Source: Brachionus manjavacas (Eukaryota > Rotifera > Eurotatoria > Ploima > Brachionidae). Taken from it: 64,000 bases of DNA. Location: contig JAHQIY010000001.1 in the NCBI GenBank assembly GCA_019054805.1, forward strand, positions 1,488,001 to 1,552,000, read 5' to 3'. The number at the start of each line of letters is the position of its first letter. Within the stretch, counting starts at the first letter, position 1. Of this stretch, positions 21,779 to 34,300 are shown piece by piece. The translations under genes were made by a program, and so were the position numbers. The notes beneath the pieces were generated by a model that did no database searches, had not been told where the DNA came from, and worked only from the letters and a program-made list of their open reading frames with translations.

Positions 21779-24700
21779 ATGGAAGTTGATGCGAGCTCTG
21801 TGAACGTGAACGACCAAGGCGCGGTTAATTTATTCGTGGTGCTTAGCCAGTCGAGCTCACACGACGATGCCAGTTACTTGCTCAGTCAACTGAATACAAG
21901 TAATTTTGCTCCTAGGTCTGGTTTGCAATTTAGGCCTATGAATTTTGAATTTATCTTAAGGTCTTGGTCAAATTGGCGAGCACATTGCGCCCTTCAAAGA
22001 AGACATGATATCGGCCATCCATGCTCATGTACTAGAAAAAGCAGTTGTCAGTAAGTGCCGATTTAATTTTTTCTCTCTTTTTTGCTTACTCATCTAGTTG
22101 ATATTGTTTTATTGGGATTTTTTTTGACTGTTTAATTTAATTGATGACGTCATCAAAGTTTTTTGCCAAAAATGCCGCTTCAGTCTATGTAAACTCTAAA
22201 AAAGACAAAATGAGGAGCTAGAGTTTCGAAGCAAATATTTGAATAACAAACCAAAGTGGTTTGCATTGAATTACTAATATTTAAGTTTGATTTAAATAAT
22301 TTTTTATTCTATTTTTTCTATCATGTCTAAACCTCGCTCTTGCACTGAACTCTGAACACTATTCGCATATTCAAGATGAGTGTTTTCTTTTTTGTTATAC
22401 TTTTTTTTCTACTAATAAAATTTTGAGGATAAATTAAATGTATTTTTGTGTTAAAAATTAATTAGACAACGGTTTGATTTAAAATAGAAAAGAATAAAAA
22501 ATTCAGATAAAAAGAATTTAAAAAAATTCTCATATTTTTTATTTTTCATTCAAAGGCTTCATTTATTTTGTAGATATTTAATTCAAATACGCATCTTGAA
22601 GTTGACGAACAATTCAAAGAGTTTCCTGAACTTTTTTTCCAAATAAAAAATAAAAAATAAAAATAAAACTCTTTTATTAATAAAAAGAAAGAACATGTTA
22701 AAATCATTTAAATAAATTTATTTTTGAAATTGAGATGCTTGAAATAATGTGTTCGTGTGATATTGTATTTATAGCTTGAGTTTGCATCACAAAAATTGCT
22801 ATTTTATCTTCGAAATGACTGTTCTTAAATAATACAATGGTACTTAAAGTATCCAGAATTCAGTTCTGATCTAAAAGTGTTTGTTTGTCTACATTTTTAA
22901 ATATTAAGGCTGAATTCAGTTCTCATTCAAATAAAAGTCACATAGAAAAAATTAACACACTTGTTCAGAATTAAAAAAAGTCACTTGACTTGACAGGAAT
23001 TTTTTTGAAATAATTTCAATTCTAAGAATTTTTTAAATTAATCTTCGAATTAATTTAAATGTAACATGCACCACATGTTATGTTAATTTGAAAATAAAAT
23101 AATTAAAAAAAAGTTATTTCTTCGATTCACTGATTATTATCTAATTTTTGTTAAGTTTATTCTGAAATTTTTTAGATTTTTTTTTTAAATATTAGAAGGA
23201 AAGATCAATTTATATTAATATTGCATTTTGTTTGATTTTGAATGCTAGGTACAATAACTTTGGAAATAAAAAAGTCAAAATAAACTTTACAAAAAACGAG
23301 TTAATATTTTTTAGCTAAAAAAACGATTTTATCAGTGGGTTGAAAAATATTTTTCTCAAGTTTTTTTATTTTTTAAATCTAGATAACATGGGACATGTTA
23401 CATTAAAATTATTTGAATTAATTTAAAGATTAATTAAACATCTAAAGACAAACACTTTGAATTGATCATCAACTTCAAGATGCCAAATTTACGTAATTAT
23501 AAAGTAAAATTCGAATTTTTCAGAGAACATTTAGTTTTTTTTAGCCTTCTCCTTGAGAAATATTTTCAATTATTTCATTATTTATTCATGGAGAAATTAA
23601 AAAAATTCTAAAAAATTCGATTTTTATTTTTACTTTAATTTACGTAAAAAAAATTATGGAAGCAACACTGTAAGAGGTTTTAAAAAAATAAAGAGCGAAA
23701 AATAATCAAGTGTTAGATCAAACGATGTTTAATTTTAAATTTTAAATAAAAACAAAACCTTTGAAAAAAAAATTATCTAATTATCTAAAACAAAAAATTA
23801 ATCCTGAGCACATTTGTTTCTAAAAAAATCGACTAGATTAGAATCGATATGTTTGAAAAAGGTGCCAAGACCCCATGGATTGACAATGAGCTTATTTTTT
23901 TTGTTATTTTATTATTTTCAATTAACGCCCATTCTGGCGATGTACAATTAAAAAAAATAATGTAAAAAATACAAATTTTTACCATAAAAAAAATTATTAA
24001 AAAAAAAGAAAAATCATAAATTAAGTGAAGCAGAAATTTTTTTTTGTTTTTACTTTTTAAGAAATTTATTTCTAATAACTGTTTTATTGTTAATACCTTT
24101 TGAGCCGTTTTCTTAGTAAGAAAGAACAAATAGAACAAAGAATACTTGATAAATTTTTTAAATTATCTTGATAATTTAATTTTCTAACTTTCTAATTTCT
24201 GGAATAAACAAGTCCGGGACGGAACCCTGGTTTGGGAATGGGGTTAATTTAAATAAGAGAGACGTATTTTTGTCTGTTTTATTAGCCAGAAACAGTGTAA
24301 AGGATTACTAAGTAAAGTGCGAATTCCTAGAGCCATATTGATAATATGCAAATTGATCTAAAATAATTAATTTTGCTAATCACATTAAGACCAGCAGTAC
24401 GTGATTTCTTACTCAAACGAATCTACATTTGAATTTAACCTGCTCATAAACATCAGCCAGAGTCAATTCAAGGCCAGCTTCAAGCAATTTCTTCAGTCCG
24501 AACACAAACAAAAGTACTTTCTCAATTTGACATTTGACTCGAACCACAACGGCGATCTGAACTTGAGCGACTCGTTGGTCACATGCGACGACATCCACTC
24601 GTACTTGAGCGTGTACCACGTGAGCGGCGCCAGCGTCGACTTTGTCATGAACCAAAAAGTTCTCGACTCGAACAAAAACTGGCGATCGCTTGAGAAACAA

Positions 24701-27700
24701 GCGCACGTGTCAGTCAAGCCGATTCAGAGCCTGCTGGTCAACCAATCGGCCCACAACTTCGACGGCTTGGTGCAGCTGCTCGAGCCGTACTTGAACAAGA
24801 GCCCTGTGGACCAACTAATGGACGCTCCCATTTGCACCGGAACCCTCAAGATCCAGCGACCATCGTTGTACATATTCCCGGCGGGCCAAGGCGACTCGTG
24901 CTACTTTGCCATCAACGGCTTCACAATGCTCATCAACGGCGGCTACGACCGTCTCAAGCCGTGCTTTTGGAAGTTTGTGAACATGTTGGAGCAGATCGAC
25001 GCGGTCCTCGTCACCCACACGGACTCGGACTCGCTAGGCGGCCTCACCAGTCTATTCCAGAAGAAGGCGTCCAGCGTCGACGTGAAACCGCGCGTATCCG
25101 TCCTGCTCGCCAACCTAATCAGCTCGCACAATTCACACACGCTGCACTCGTCGCCGAACAAAGCCGCCAATTTGATCATAAACGAACTGCCCAACTGTGC
25201 CGGCAACAAATCCGACTCGGACCTGATACTCGAGGCCATCGATCGCTTGCAAATAAAACTCCAACCGTTGGTGATCCAGCGGCCGCTCAGCGAAAAAGTC
25301 AAGCTCAACTACGACCACTTTAAGCTCTACTACAAGGCCTACTACGGAAGTTTGGACCTTTACCTATTGACGCCGAATGTCCAGTCGGCTGAATTCAGAG
25401 ATTTTTGCGCTCAACAGCAAACCATGATCGCCAAAATGCACAAATCGCATTTGGCTGTGCAACAAGTGTACCGTCACTTGCCCTCGTCTCACTTGGCCTC
25501 GTCGGTATGCTTGCTAGTGTGGCAGCCGAGCTACAAGGCCGACGCGGCCAACACAGCTCTCAGGCTTTTGTTCACGGGCAATTGTCCCCAGCACGTTCTA
25601 TTCACCGCTTTGGACAAGCTCAAAGACTTCGATTTGCTCGCTCATCCGGTCCACAAGATCAAATCGGACTCCGATCAAAATCAACAGTACTACAATGCCA
25701 TCAAAAAAGAGCTCAAGGTGGTCAAAGAGCCGTCCAACGCCAGCAGACTGAACAGCTCAATGTCCAAGTCAAATGGCGACGCCAAAAAGACTGCGGCTCG
25801 GCCGGCCAAAGCGGCGGCGCCCGTGCCGCCTAAAAAAAGTGACACCTCGATCAGTAAGCCAGCGGCAGCGGACAAAAAGCCTGCCGCCATCGCATCAAGA
25901 CAAAGTTTGAGCACTGCCAAAGCGCTTAAAGCGCCAGTGGACAGCAAGCCCGCTGCCGCTGCCAAACAACCCGCTGGCAAGCATCAATCAGCTAAGCCAG
26001 CTGTGCCCAGACCTGTGCCGGCAAAGAGCGAGCCGGCCAGAAAGACCTCGGCTAAACTGCCACCGGCCAAAAAAGACACCAAAAACTCGAAGACTCTTAG
26101 CTTGAGCGTAGAGCCGGCCCAGTGCGAACAGCCCAGTGCATCTGAGCCGCCTGTGCTCCAACTCGAGCACAGAGAAAACGTGCTCGTCGAACACAATTTT
26201 GTGAACAATGTGGTTGTTGTCGAGAGCGACAATGTTGAACAAATTGAACAAGTTGAACAAGTAGAAGTGGTCGAACAAGTGATTGAGCAGCAAGTTGTGG
26301 AGCATGAACAAGAAGTGGTCGAGAGAGAAGTGAATGAGGTGAGTGAGCCGGACAGAATGCATGACCAGCAAGTGGTCGAAATGGTCGAAGAAAAGTGCGC
26401 TGATGTGGAACAAGTTGTCGAAGACAACAACCAGAGTAGAAATTTGGTGGTGGACGAACAAGAGTTTGAGCTGCAAGAACAGCAAGAAACATCAGCTGTT
26501 CAGGTGGAAGAACAGAAGTTGGGCAAGCATGAAGAAGCAGTTTCAGTTGGAGATGTGAAAGGAGAGATGGTTGAGGAGCAAGAAGCGGCGCCACTGGTTC
26601 AAGTGGAAGAACAGAAGTTGGGCAAGCATGAAGAAGTAGTTTCGGTTGGAGATGTGAAAGGAGAGATGACTGAGGAGCAAGAAGCGGCGCCACTGGTTCA
26701 AGTGGAAGAACAGAAGTTAGGCGAGCGTGAAGAAGCAGTTTCAGTTGGAGATGTGAAAGGAGAGATGGCTGAGGAGCAAGAAGCGGCGCCACTGGTTCAA
26801 AGTGTTCAGAGTGAAGAGCTGATGACAACTGTTGAAAATGATAATGAAGTGGAAAAGGCCTATTCAAACGAATCGCCCAATTTAAGTCCAGTTAAAAAGG
26901 ATTTTTGTGAACAAAACGGTGTCGGTGAACACTCGAATGCGCCTGTCAGTGAAGATCAAATAGCAAGTGTGGAAAATGGCAATTTAGATGACAATGCTGA
27001 TGAGATTGTATCAGGTAATCTATTTATTTGTTCATTTTTTTTTGATGCCAATGTAATAGCGTAATTTTAAAATTTAAGTTGAGAAAAAAAATTGATTAAA
27101 CAAATCAGCTTTTCTAGAATTTTTTAGTGAATATTTAGAATGTGGTAGCAGCGAACCGAGAAAAGGTTATGAGAAAACTCCTCTCTGCATGCTTTCATCT
27201 ATCACTTTGATATTTCTTAAGGTTCATCTTTATCGGCTGGATAATTTGGACACTGATAGTGATCCACAAACATCATACTTTACTCACATCTTTTAATTAA
27301 TTTTATATCAGAAAAAAGCAACCAAAAAAAAATTACTTTAAAAATATTTTATTCGCAAAATTATTATTACTAATTTTTATAATTATTATTTTGCAAAATT
27401 TTCTCGCTTTATTTTTCAACAATCAAATTCTTAATCTCATCTAAAAACATTTTTGATAAATTTTTTTCAAAAATTAGTAACTGAAACTTATCTCCATTTG
27501 AATTTCTATTTTTTATTTTAATTAAGTAAAAAAATTATTTATTAAGTAAAAAAAAAACAAATGATTTTCTAGAAAATTACAGAGTTGTTTTCAAGTCAGA
27601 GGTCCTAAGTCAAGTCAAGTCAAGTCAATGGAATAAATTTAAAAAAAAAAGCCTGAACAACATGAATTTTTTGCCGTTCCAGTTATTGTGGCGGCCTAGT

Positions 27701-30428
27701 TGAAGTCACTAAAATTAAAGTTCAAGTCATAACTAAATATAAAATAAATATAACTCACAGAAACTTTTTTTTTCTGAAAGAGCCTTGGCTCGACCAGAAT
27801 TTACTTAATAAATAATAAATAAATAAATAACTTAGACTTAAAACAGTGAATTAAAAGCAAGTCTGGAAAATTGTTACAAAGAATAATAATACAACAATTT
27901 GATCATTAGAATAATTAAGTTGTCATATGAAATAAAATTATCGTCATATGGTTATAAATATAAATATTTATAGATAATTGATTATTTTAATTTTAACTAA
28001 TGGTTCTCTAATCTACAACACACTCGAATCCCTAAGCCAGGGCTCTGCCCCGAACCCGTACGTTTTATCTTTATAAGAAGATTTAATTAAAAATATCAAG
28101 GCTTTATATTTTACGAGAATTTTTATCTAAAAAAAATCTATAATAATCTAATTTTACATTTGCAGCATTTTTTTTTAAACTACATTTTTGTCAAAATTCT
28201 CCATGATTTCAATGAAAAAAATTTAAGGTATATTTTCAAGAAATTGTTTTTCGTAAAAATGCATTTATGAGTTTATGTCTTTATTATTAATTTACCATGA
28301 ATTCATCATCATCTATCAATAAATTACTAATATTAATTATTTAATAATAATATATATATAAGGTAATAATTTAAAAAAAATTTAAGTAAATCTATTATCT
28401 ATAAATATATTTTGTGAACAAAGACTGTAATTTGCAAAACCTCTTAGTTACTTTGCTTGGCAATTTGAAGTTCATGATCAAATGTAAATTCCAAATAAAA
28501 TTATAAAAAAATGTATTTTTAATGAATTTTTTTATTAATAAAAACTAAGCTTTATCAAGCATAATTTGTTTAATTTTCTAAAATAGAAAATAAAAATTAG
28601 ATATTAGCGTAACCATCCGCATTGAGTTCCATGTCTTTAGAATAGAGTACTCTATTTTAGTGACATGTTATTCAAAATTAAGCACTGTTTTATAAAAAAA
28701 ATAAAAATTTAATCTTAGTGACATTTAATAAAGAGTGAACACATCTTAAAACTATCATCAATTGTTAAAGATTATAAAGAGTTCTTTAAAAAATGAAAAT
28801 TGAATTAACTATGTTTCTTAATTATCTTAAAGCCGGATGTTTTTTTAACATGGCTTAAATTTATTCATTTTTTAAAACATGTCATTAAAATTGAACATTA
28901 CTCTTTTTAAATTCAGTGCTCTTTTGTTAGTAACATGCCACTAAAGTCGCATAATTACGTTTATTAATATTTTAAAATTTTCCAAATAAATATTTAATTT
29001 TGATTCAAGTAACTTTAGTTGCTGAAATTTATAATATCAAAATTTTATTTAGAATATTTTTAGTGTTTTGAATTTGTATTTTTTTGAACCTTCACATTTT
29101 ATGTTGATTTTATAAAGTGTCTTTAGAGTTTTTGAAAAAAAAAAATTTTAAAATAAATTATTGCTCAAGAATTTCAAGTTGCCATTTATTTTACATAATT
29201 TTTTGGTGAACAATCAATAGATCAAAAAAAAAAAAAAATTTAAATCAAATATCAAATAGCTAAAAATCTCTAATAAATAAATTTCGGACTTAAGTTAAGC
29301 CTAAATTTAGTTGTCTGAAAAAGCAAATGGTGCTTTTTTGCTGGTTCTTTAATTTTATCAAGAGCTTAGGATCTCTTGCCTTCCGGTCAAAGATTTAAAA
29401 AGAATCAAATTTTTTTTGGTTTCAAACAAAAATTTAATTTAGATAATTTTCAATTAAATTGAGTCAGAATCGAATTTGAAGATCGGATGGAAAAAAAAAA
29501 AAAATCCATGATTTTATAATTCAAACTAAGAAAAAATATTAATCTAGAAAAAAATGTTTTATCAAGCAAATATTTATTGTGACAAAACTATTTAAAATTT
29601 TACATTTTCAATGTTAAATTAAAAAATAACCAAGTACCTAAATATGCATATTATTCATTTTTTATAATTTATATTGTATCAGGCAACATCGAGAAAAGAG
29701 AACATGGATGCAATGATGACATTATGACTAGAAGTTTTATTGAAGACGCGTCTGATCCCAACTCGAACCCGTTCAATCCAGTCAAGCCGTTGAACGAGTC
29801 ATGTGACTTGAATAGAACGCATGAGTTGTTCCAAGACGAAGAGTCTTCCAATACGAGCAAAACAGAGGATCTAGTCAATTTGGTTGAGACAATTAAGATC
29901 GATCAGAACCACGAAGTTAACTTGCTAGAGCTGCCATCGCCAGTCAATCCAGAAAACGTGGGCATTTCGAGCAAGCGATCAGCACAGCCTGGATCGCCGT
30001 CCCAAAATAGTGATGCTAAAAATTTGAAAAATACAAGCGCCAGCTCGGCTCTCAAGTCAGCTCGGTCAGCGCCAATTCATCCAGTGTATGTCGAATTGGC
30101 GTATATACCAGCGCATGGCAACCCAAGCTATGTTGATGCGGACTTTTTCAAAAGAGTCCGAGCCAGACACTACATACTGAGTGCAGTTGACTTTGGAGAG
30201 CCGATTTTAAATGCGCTGCTAGACGGAAAAGAAACTTGGGAGGACAAAAATTTACAAGTAACTTTGGTGCCTACGTACGAATCAGATGTATTGAGACGTT
30301 GGTTCGAGAATAACCAGGAGCGTTTGGCAAGACTCAAGGTAGAGATTACGCCTGCTGCTAGACATTCAATTGTGACCATTGACGAAAATCCAGACCTCAA
30401 TTGCCAAGCGTACAAGCTAGAATTTTAA
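21779..30428 (+). CDS. MAP1: MAP1/Futsch family microtubule-associated protein
   Basis: Four exons: 21779-21899, 21961-22050, 24390-27014 and 29683-30428 (introns of 61, 2339 and 2668 nt). The CDS is 3582 nt, 1193 aa. The N-terminal region leads to the MAP1 metallo-beta-lactamase-like block: YIFPAGQGDS (about residue 231), AINGFTMLINGG and VTHTDSDSLGG (about 277). About 516-644 is a Lys/Ala/Pro-rich basic stretch, as in MAP1 microtubule-binding regions. About 664-878 is acidic and Val/Glu/Gln-rich, with three 33-aa repeats. The last ~117 residues match the MAP1 light-chain end: HPVYVELAYIP, FFKRVRARHYILSA, LDGKETW, LQVTLVPTYE. MAP1 bundles and stabilises microtubules in neurons. It is shorter than vertebrate MAP1B (~2460 aa). 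Exon 3 is far more GC-rich than its surroundings. Exon 2/3 ends are inferred from frame. Confidence 0.92.
22051..24389. other. MAP1 intron 2
   Basis: Starts GTAAGT and ends ...CATTAAG before AC-CAG-CAG. AT-rich. A 101-codon minus-strand frame (23833-24138) is low-complexity Phe/Lys/Ile and not believed. A GC-richer patch at about 24208-24245 resembles, inverted, one in intron 3 (about 28022-28066). Confidence 0.6.
26504..26800 (+). repeat. Three tandem 99-bp coding repeats inside MAP1 exon 3
   Basis: Unit starts at 26504, 26603 and 26702 give a constant 99-bp period (33 aa). Each unit reads VEEQKLG...HEE-V-SVGDVKGEM-EEQEAAPLVQ with few changes, so the duplication is recent or kept homogeneous. 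Confidence 0.92.
27015..29682. other. MAP1 intron 3
   Basis: Bounded by CAG|GTAATC and TATCAG|GCAAC. It contains an inverted-arm repeat (28655-28955), an AAGTC-rich patch (about 27590-27740) like sequences at 42.2 and 47.7 kb, and an (AT)n stretch near 28350. No credible coding frame. Confidence 0.6.
28655..28955. repeat. MITE-like inverted-arm element in MAP1 intron 3
   Basis: The left arm (28655-28688) reads TTTTAGTGACATGTTATT...AAGCACTG. The right arm (28914-28955) is its approximate reverse complement, CAGTGCTC...AACATGCCACTAAA, then CGCATAATTACG. The right arm's reverse complement recurs at 48303-48420. A size near 300-350 bp without coding capacity fits a non-autonomous DNA element; target duplications were not resolved. 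Confidence 0.55.
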
Positions 30429-30879
30429 AACAAGCAAAATTAAAAAGAAAATAGTCATTTCATTTTATTTTTTTTACCTTGGATTTTTTGCGTATGTTTG
30501 TCCAATTTTAGATACATTTTTTTTTGAATTTTTTTCCTTTGGACTTGGATTTTTTCTCATCATAGTCTAAGAAGACTCAATGGTCTCTAACAATCAACTT
30601 CAAATCTGCTAATCAAAAATAATTCTTTTTTATTCAATGCTTTTTCGAATAGACTAATTTTGTGTTTGCGTGTAATTATTTAGTAATCAATTTCAGAAAA
30701 AAATTTAATAAAATTTTATTTTTTTTTTCAATAAATTAAACAACAAAGTTTGTCAATTGAATAAAATTTATATCTAGCAAATATTTAGCATTTTCTATGA
30801 ACTAAGTTAAACAATTTTTCAAATAAAATTTTGCATTTAAATTAAATTTTTTTTAATTACAGTGTTGTATTTTTTTGAT
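30429..30879. other. MAP1 3' flank
   Basis: AT-rich sequence after the MAP1 stop, probably its 3' UTR. Nothing else recognised. Confidence 0.4.
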
Positions 30880-31210
30880 TTTAGTTTCTGAGAATGAATT
30901 AAAGCAAGGAAAAGAAAAGTCAAAGATTTGTCAAGATTACCTAATGTTTTTGGCTTTAAATCCCATTTCTTATTTGAGAGATATTTTATTATATTAAGTC
31001 TTGGATTACAGCGCTCTTTAAATTCATCTACCATTGGACCAAAAGTAAGTTTTGAGTCCAATGTGATGCTTAAGAATTTGACTTATTCCTCATTTAAATT
31101 GTTACCACTAATTTAAAGGCTAAGATTGATTTTAACTTTACTTTTTTTCTCAAAGATCATGTAACATGATTTTTCAAGAGAAATTTTCATTTTCAATTTG
31201 AAGAGCAAAA
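30880..31210 (-). mobile_element. LINE RT fragment (minus strand)
   Basis: Minus-strand translation gives MKISLEKSCYMIFEKK, then after stops LTFGPMVDEFKERCNPRLNI and IKYLSNKKWDLKPKTLGNLD. This is the palm/thumb region after the catalytic YADD in CR1/Jockey-like RTs (FLGI-x-LDSKL-x-F ... R-x-NIIK-x-LS-x-KKW). The same block occurs at 47271-47453. Several in-frame stops. Confidence 0.75.
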
Positions 31211-31311
31211 AATTTCAAATAAATGAGTAATCAAGCTTGAAATTAATCGAACCAACAATTAGGAATTTAAAAAACAAAAAAAAAACTGATCTCGTTTTAT
31301 TTTATTTTAAT

Positions 31312-31312
<1 letters not shown>

Positions 31313-31374
<62 letters not shown>

Positions 31375-31375
31375 T
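31313..31375. repeat. (AAT)n microsatellite, about 20 units: LINE 3' tail
   Basis: An uninterrupted AAT run. It lies at the 3' end of the minus-strand LINE that follows, so it reads (ATT)n at the tail of that element. It contrasts with the (ACT)n tails of three other LINE copies in the window. Confidence 0.9.
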
Positions 31376-34300
31376 AAATAGCTAAAATGTGGTTGACCAC
31401 ATGAAATGGAGTTTTAAAATCCATTGTAATAGCTTTCTAAATTTAAGCTGTCAAATTTATTTTTAAATTCGTTTATCTCATTTGAAAGGACTACTTCTTT
31501 TGGTGGATTGTTCCAGAAGCTTGATACTCTGTTTGTAAAAAAATTATTATTTATCTATTTGTTAACTGTACCGAGCTTAAGCTCCTTCAGAATATTACAA
31601 TAAAGAAATTATGATGTTGATGACAGCTTTTAACTAATTGTCTTTCTATCTGGAATTCGTGCGACCTTATTATATGTGCGGATTGAAACTTAATTTTATC
31701 AAACCAATTAATTTCATCAAAACCCTTAACTATTTTAAACATTTGTATTAGATCACCTCTAAGTCTTCTGATTGCAAGAGTTGTCAAATTAAATTCTTGC
31801 AGTCTCTTTTCACAAGATATTATCCTGTATTCAGGCACTTATCTTGTTGCCCGTCTTTGAACAGCTTCGATGGCGTTTATGTCTTTCTTCAGACAAGGTC
31901 TCTAAATTCTAACTTCATTCTCAAGATGAGGTCTGACAAAGGCTTTGTAGACTCTTGATACTGAATCCTTATTGTGAAATTTAAATGTTATTTTGATCAT
32001 TCCAAGAATATTATTTGCTTTTTTGATTGACGAGTTTATGTGAGTTGTCTACTTTAAGTCTTCAGATATTGTGATACCCAGTTCCATCATTTCAAGTAAG
32101 TTGGTGATGCATGATTTATTAGTCAAGAAGCCATGTTGTCTAATAGAAAGTAACTTTTTGCCGGTTATGAATTTGATTATTGTGTTTTTCATGAATATTT
32201 ACCATGAATTTGCACGGTATTGACGTCAATGAAATAGGACTTTAGTTTTCACCAATTAGTTTGCTTCCTTTTTTGAAAATAGCTTCCGTCCACTTGTGTG
32301 GAACTGAACCAGATAAAAATTAATGAGAGGGGGTTTGATGTTGCGTCCGCCGATTTTTTTGTAACTATTGGATTAAGCATGTCGGAACCCATACTTTTAT
32401 AACAATCTAATGCCTTGAGCTCATTACAAACGTTGCTAACTGAGAAGAAAATATGTGGGTCTAAAGTTAGGCACTTGTTTGTTTTGGTTTGCATGTATGG
32501 TAGAATTATGTCTTCATTTTTGATAAAAACCGATTCAAACAATTTAGAATCTGGCAGATGCTTTCAGGATCAGAAATATGGTTGCCTTTAGAATCCAAAA
32601 TTTGATTGATTTGGTTAGTAATCAATAGTTTTGAATTAACATTTCTATAGAATAATTTAGGATTTATTTTGCCTTTAAAAACCATCTCTAATTCAATTTT
32701 TTTCAGGTCGTTCTTAATCATTTTGTTTATTAGTTTTTTTATTTTCTTTAATTCGGCAAGTACATTCTGATTTTTGTTAGACGATATATAACGTAATTTC
32801 GTAAACGTAATCGATTTTAACGACATGTCATTATACCTGGCTATTTAGAATTAACGACAGGGTCTTATAACATTAAAAAGATTATTTAACTACATGTCGT
32901 TATGTACATACCGACATGTCGGTAAATTCGAGAAAATACGTTATTTGTACGGGACTAGTTGTTTACACTTATGACGTTTTGCTTTTATACATAAGGAAAA
33001 ACGAATTTACTTAAGACCTTTTTACAATAAAGTATAACTATCTTTTCTGTTGTATAAATATTTATTCATAAGTATAAAATAATACATAAATGTACATAAT
33101 GTACATAAAAAGTGTTAATGTCACAAATATATTTTAAAGTTATCTAATCATAACTCAATGGATTCGACTTTGCCTTCTTTTTGCCAGGTTTAGCTCGAGT
33201 AGCAAAAAAATCTTCTTGAACAAAACCTTTTAGAGTCAGTTTTAATTTTGCTGACAACGCTAAAGCGTGTTTACAGCAAAATGTCTATAAAAATCTTTAC
33301 AAGTACAGATGCAATAATGATGTTTCTTCCTCCATTTGAAGTTTATTGTATAAATTTCTGAATTGATGTTTGCTTTTCTTTTCTTAAGTATGTTTAATTT
33401 TATTTTACTTTATATATGTATAATTTAACAATTTTAGTGGCGTGCTAAAAATAACTGTATATTTTACTATAATTTCAGTAAAACTATTTTTTGTATGTAT
33501 ACTTTCTTTTCTTTGTGTATAAAAGCAAAATGTCATAAGTGAAAAAGCAGAGACCCTATTGGTACCATAAGTTTTTTTACACTTGATTAGCTTCTTGGTT
33601 GTCGCTGCTAACCAAGTGATAGTTTTTTGTTTTTTTTTGAAAAATCACGCTTTGGTATTAAACTTGAGCATAGATTGTTGTAAAATTCAAGAAAAACTCG
33701 GAGCAATATTTAACATTTTTATTTTCAAAATTGCTTTCCCAGTCTATACTATTTAAGTTTTCCATAAAAATTTATTTTTACCTCTAGAGAAATTATAAAT
33801 TCTGTTTTCCAACATCTTATCTGAGCTGTTGATTGTCATAAACATCCAGCTTGAGACACCGTGACCTCGGTTTAAACCCCCCAAGAGGTGGCTTATTCAC
33901 TATCTTTTTTACCCTCTTTTCGAAAGTGGTCAAGATCAAATCTAATGTATTTGTTGTACAACCATTCAGGATATTCATTTTTAGACCATATTGTAGCTGG
34001 ATAGTTAAAGTCTCCACAAATTATTAATATTTTTGACTGAGTACCAAAAATTTTCAATAATGTCATCTTCAAACAAGGTGCATTTACCTCAGAAAAGCTT
34101 AGACAATTTTTGACATTAATAGCGACTCAACCGCCTCTGTCTCTCCTAAATATTGAATATCCCTTTACATTGACAACTGAGCTAGTTCCAAACCATGTCT
34201 CAGTCACCACTGCCACATCTGGATCTTCGGTGTGTAATTCAGCTTCAAAATAGGCTATTTTGTTGTCAAGGGATGATGCGTTAGTGTACCAGAAGGAAAG

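Noticed and set aside
23833-24138. 101-codon minus-strand frame in MAP1 intron 2
   Set aside because: Phe/Lys/Ile low complexity expected from A/T runs.
24832-25833. Several plus- and minus-strand frames within MAP1 exon 3
   Set aside because: Off-frame shadows of one long GC-rich coding exon.
26097-26867. 256-codon minus-strand frame opposite MAP1 exon 3
   Set aside because: A Leu/His/Pro-rich shadow of the GC-rich Glu/Val/Gln repeats. No start context or family resemblance, and the plus strand is clearly MAP1.
31321-31374. AAT run considered as a centromere- or origin-like repeat
   Set aside because: It is short and sits exactly at a LINE 3' end, which explains it.
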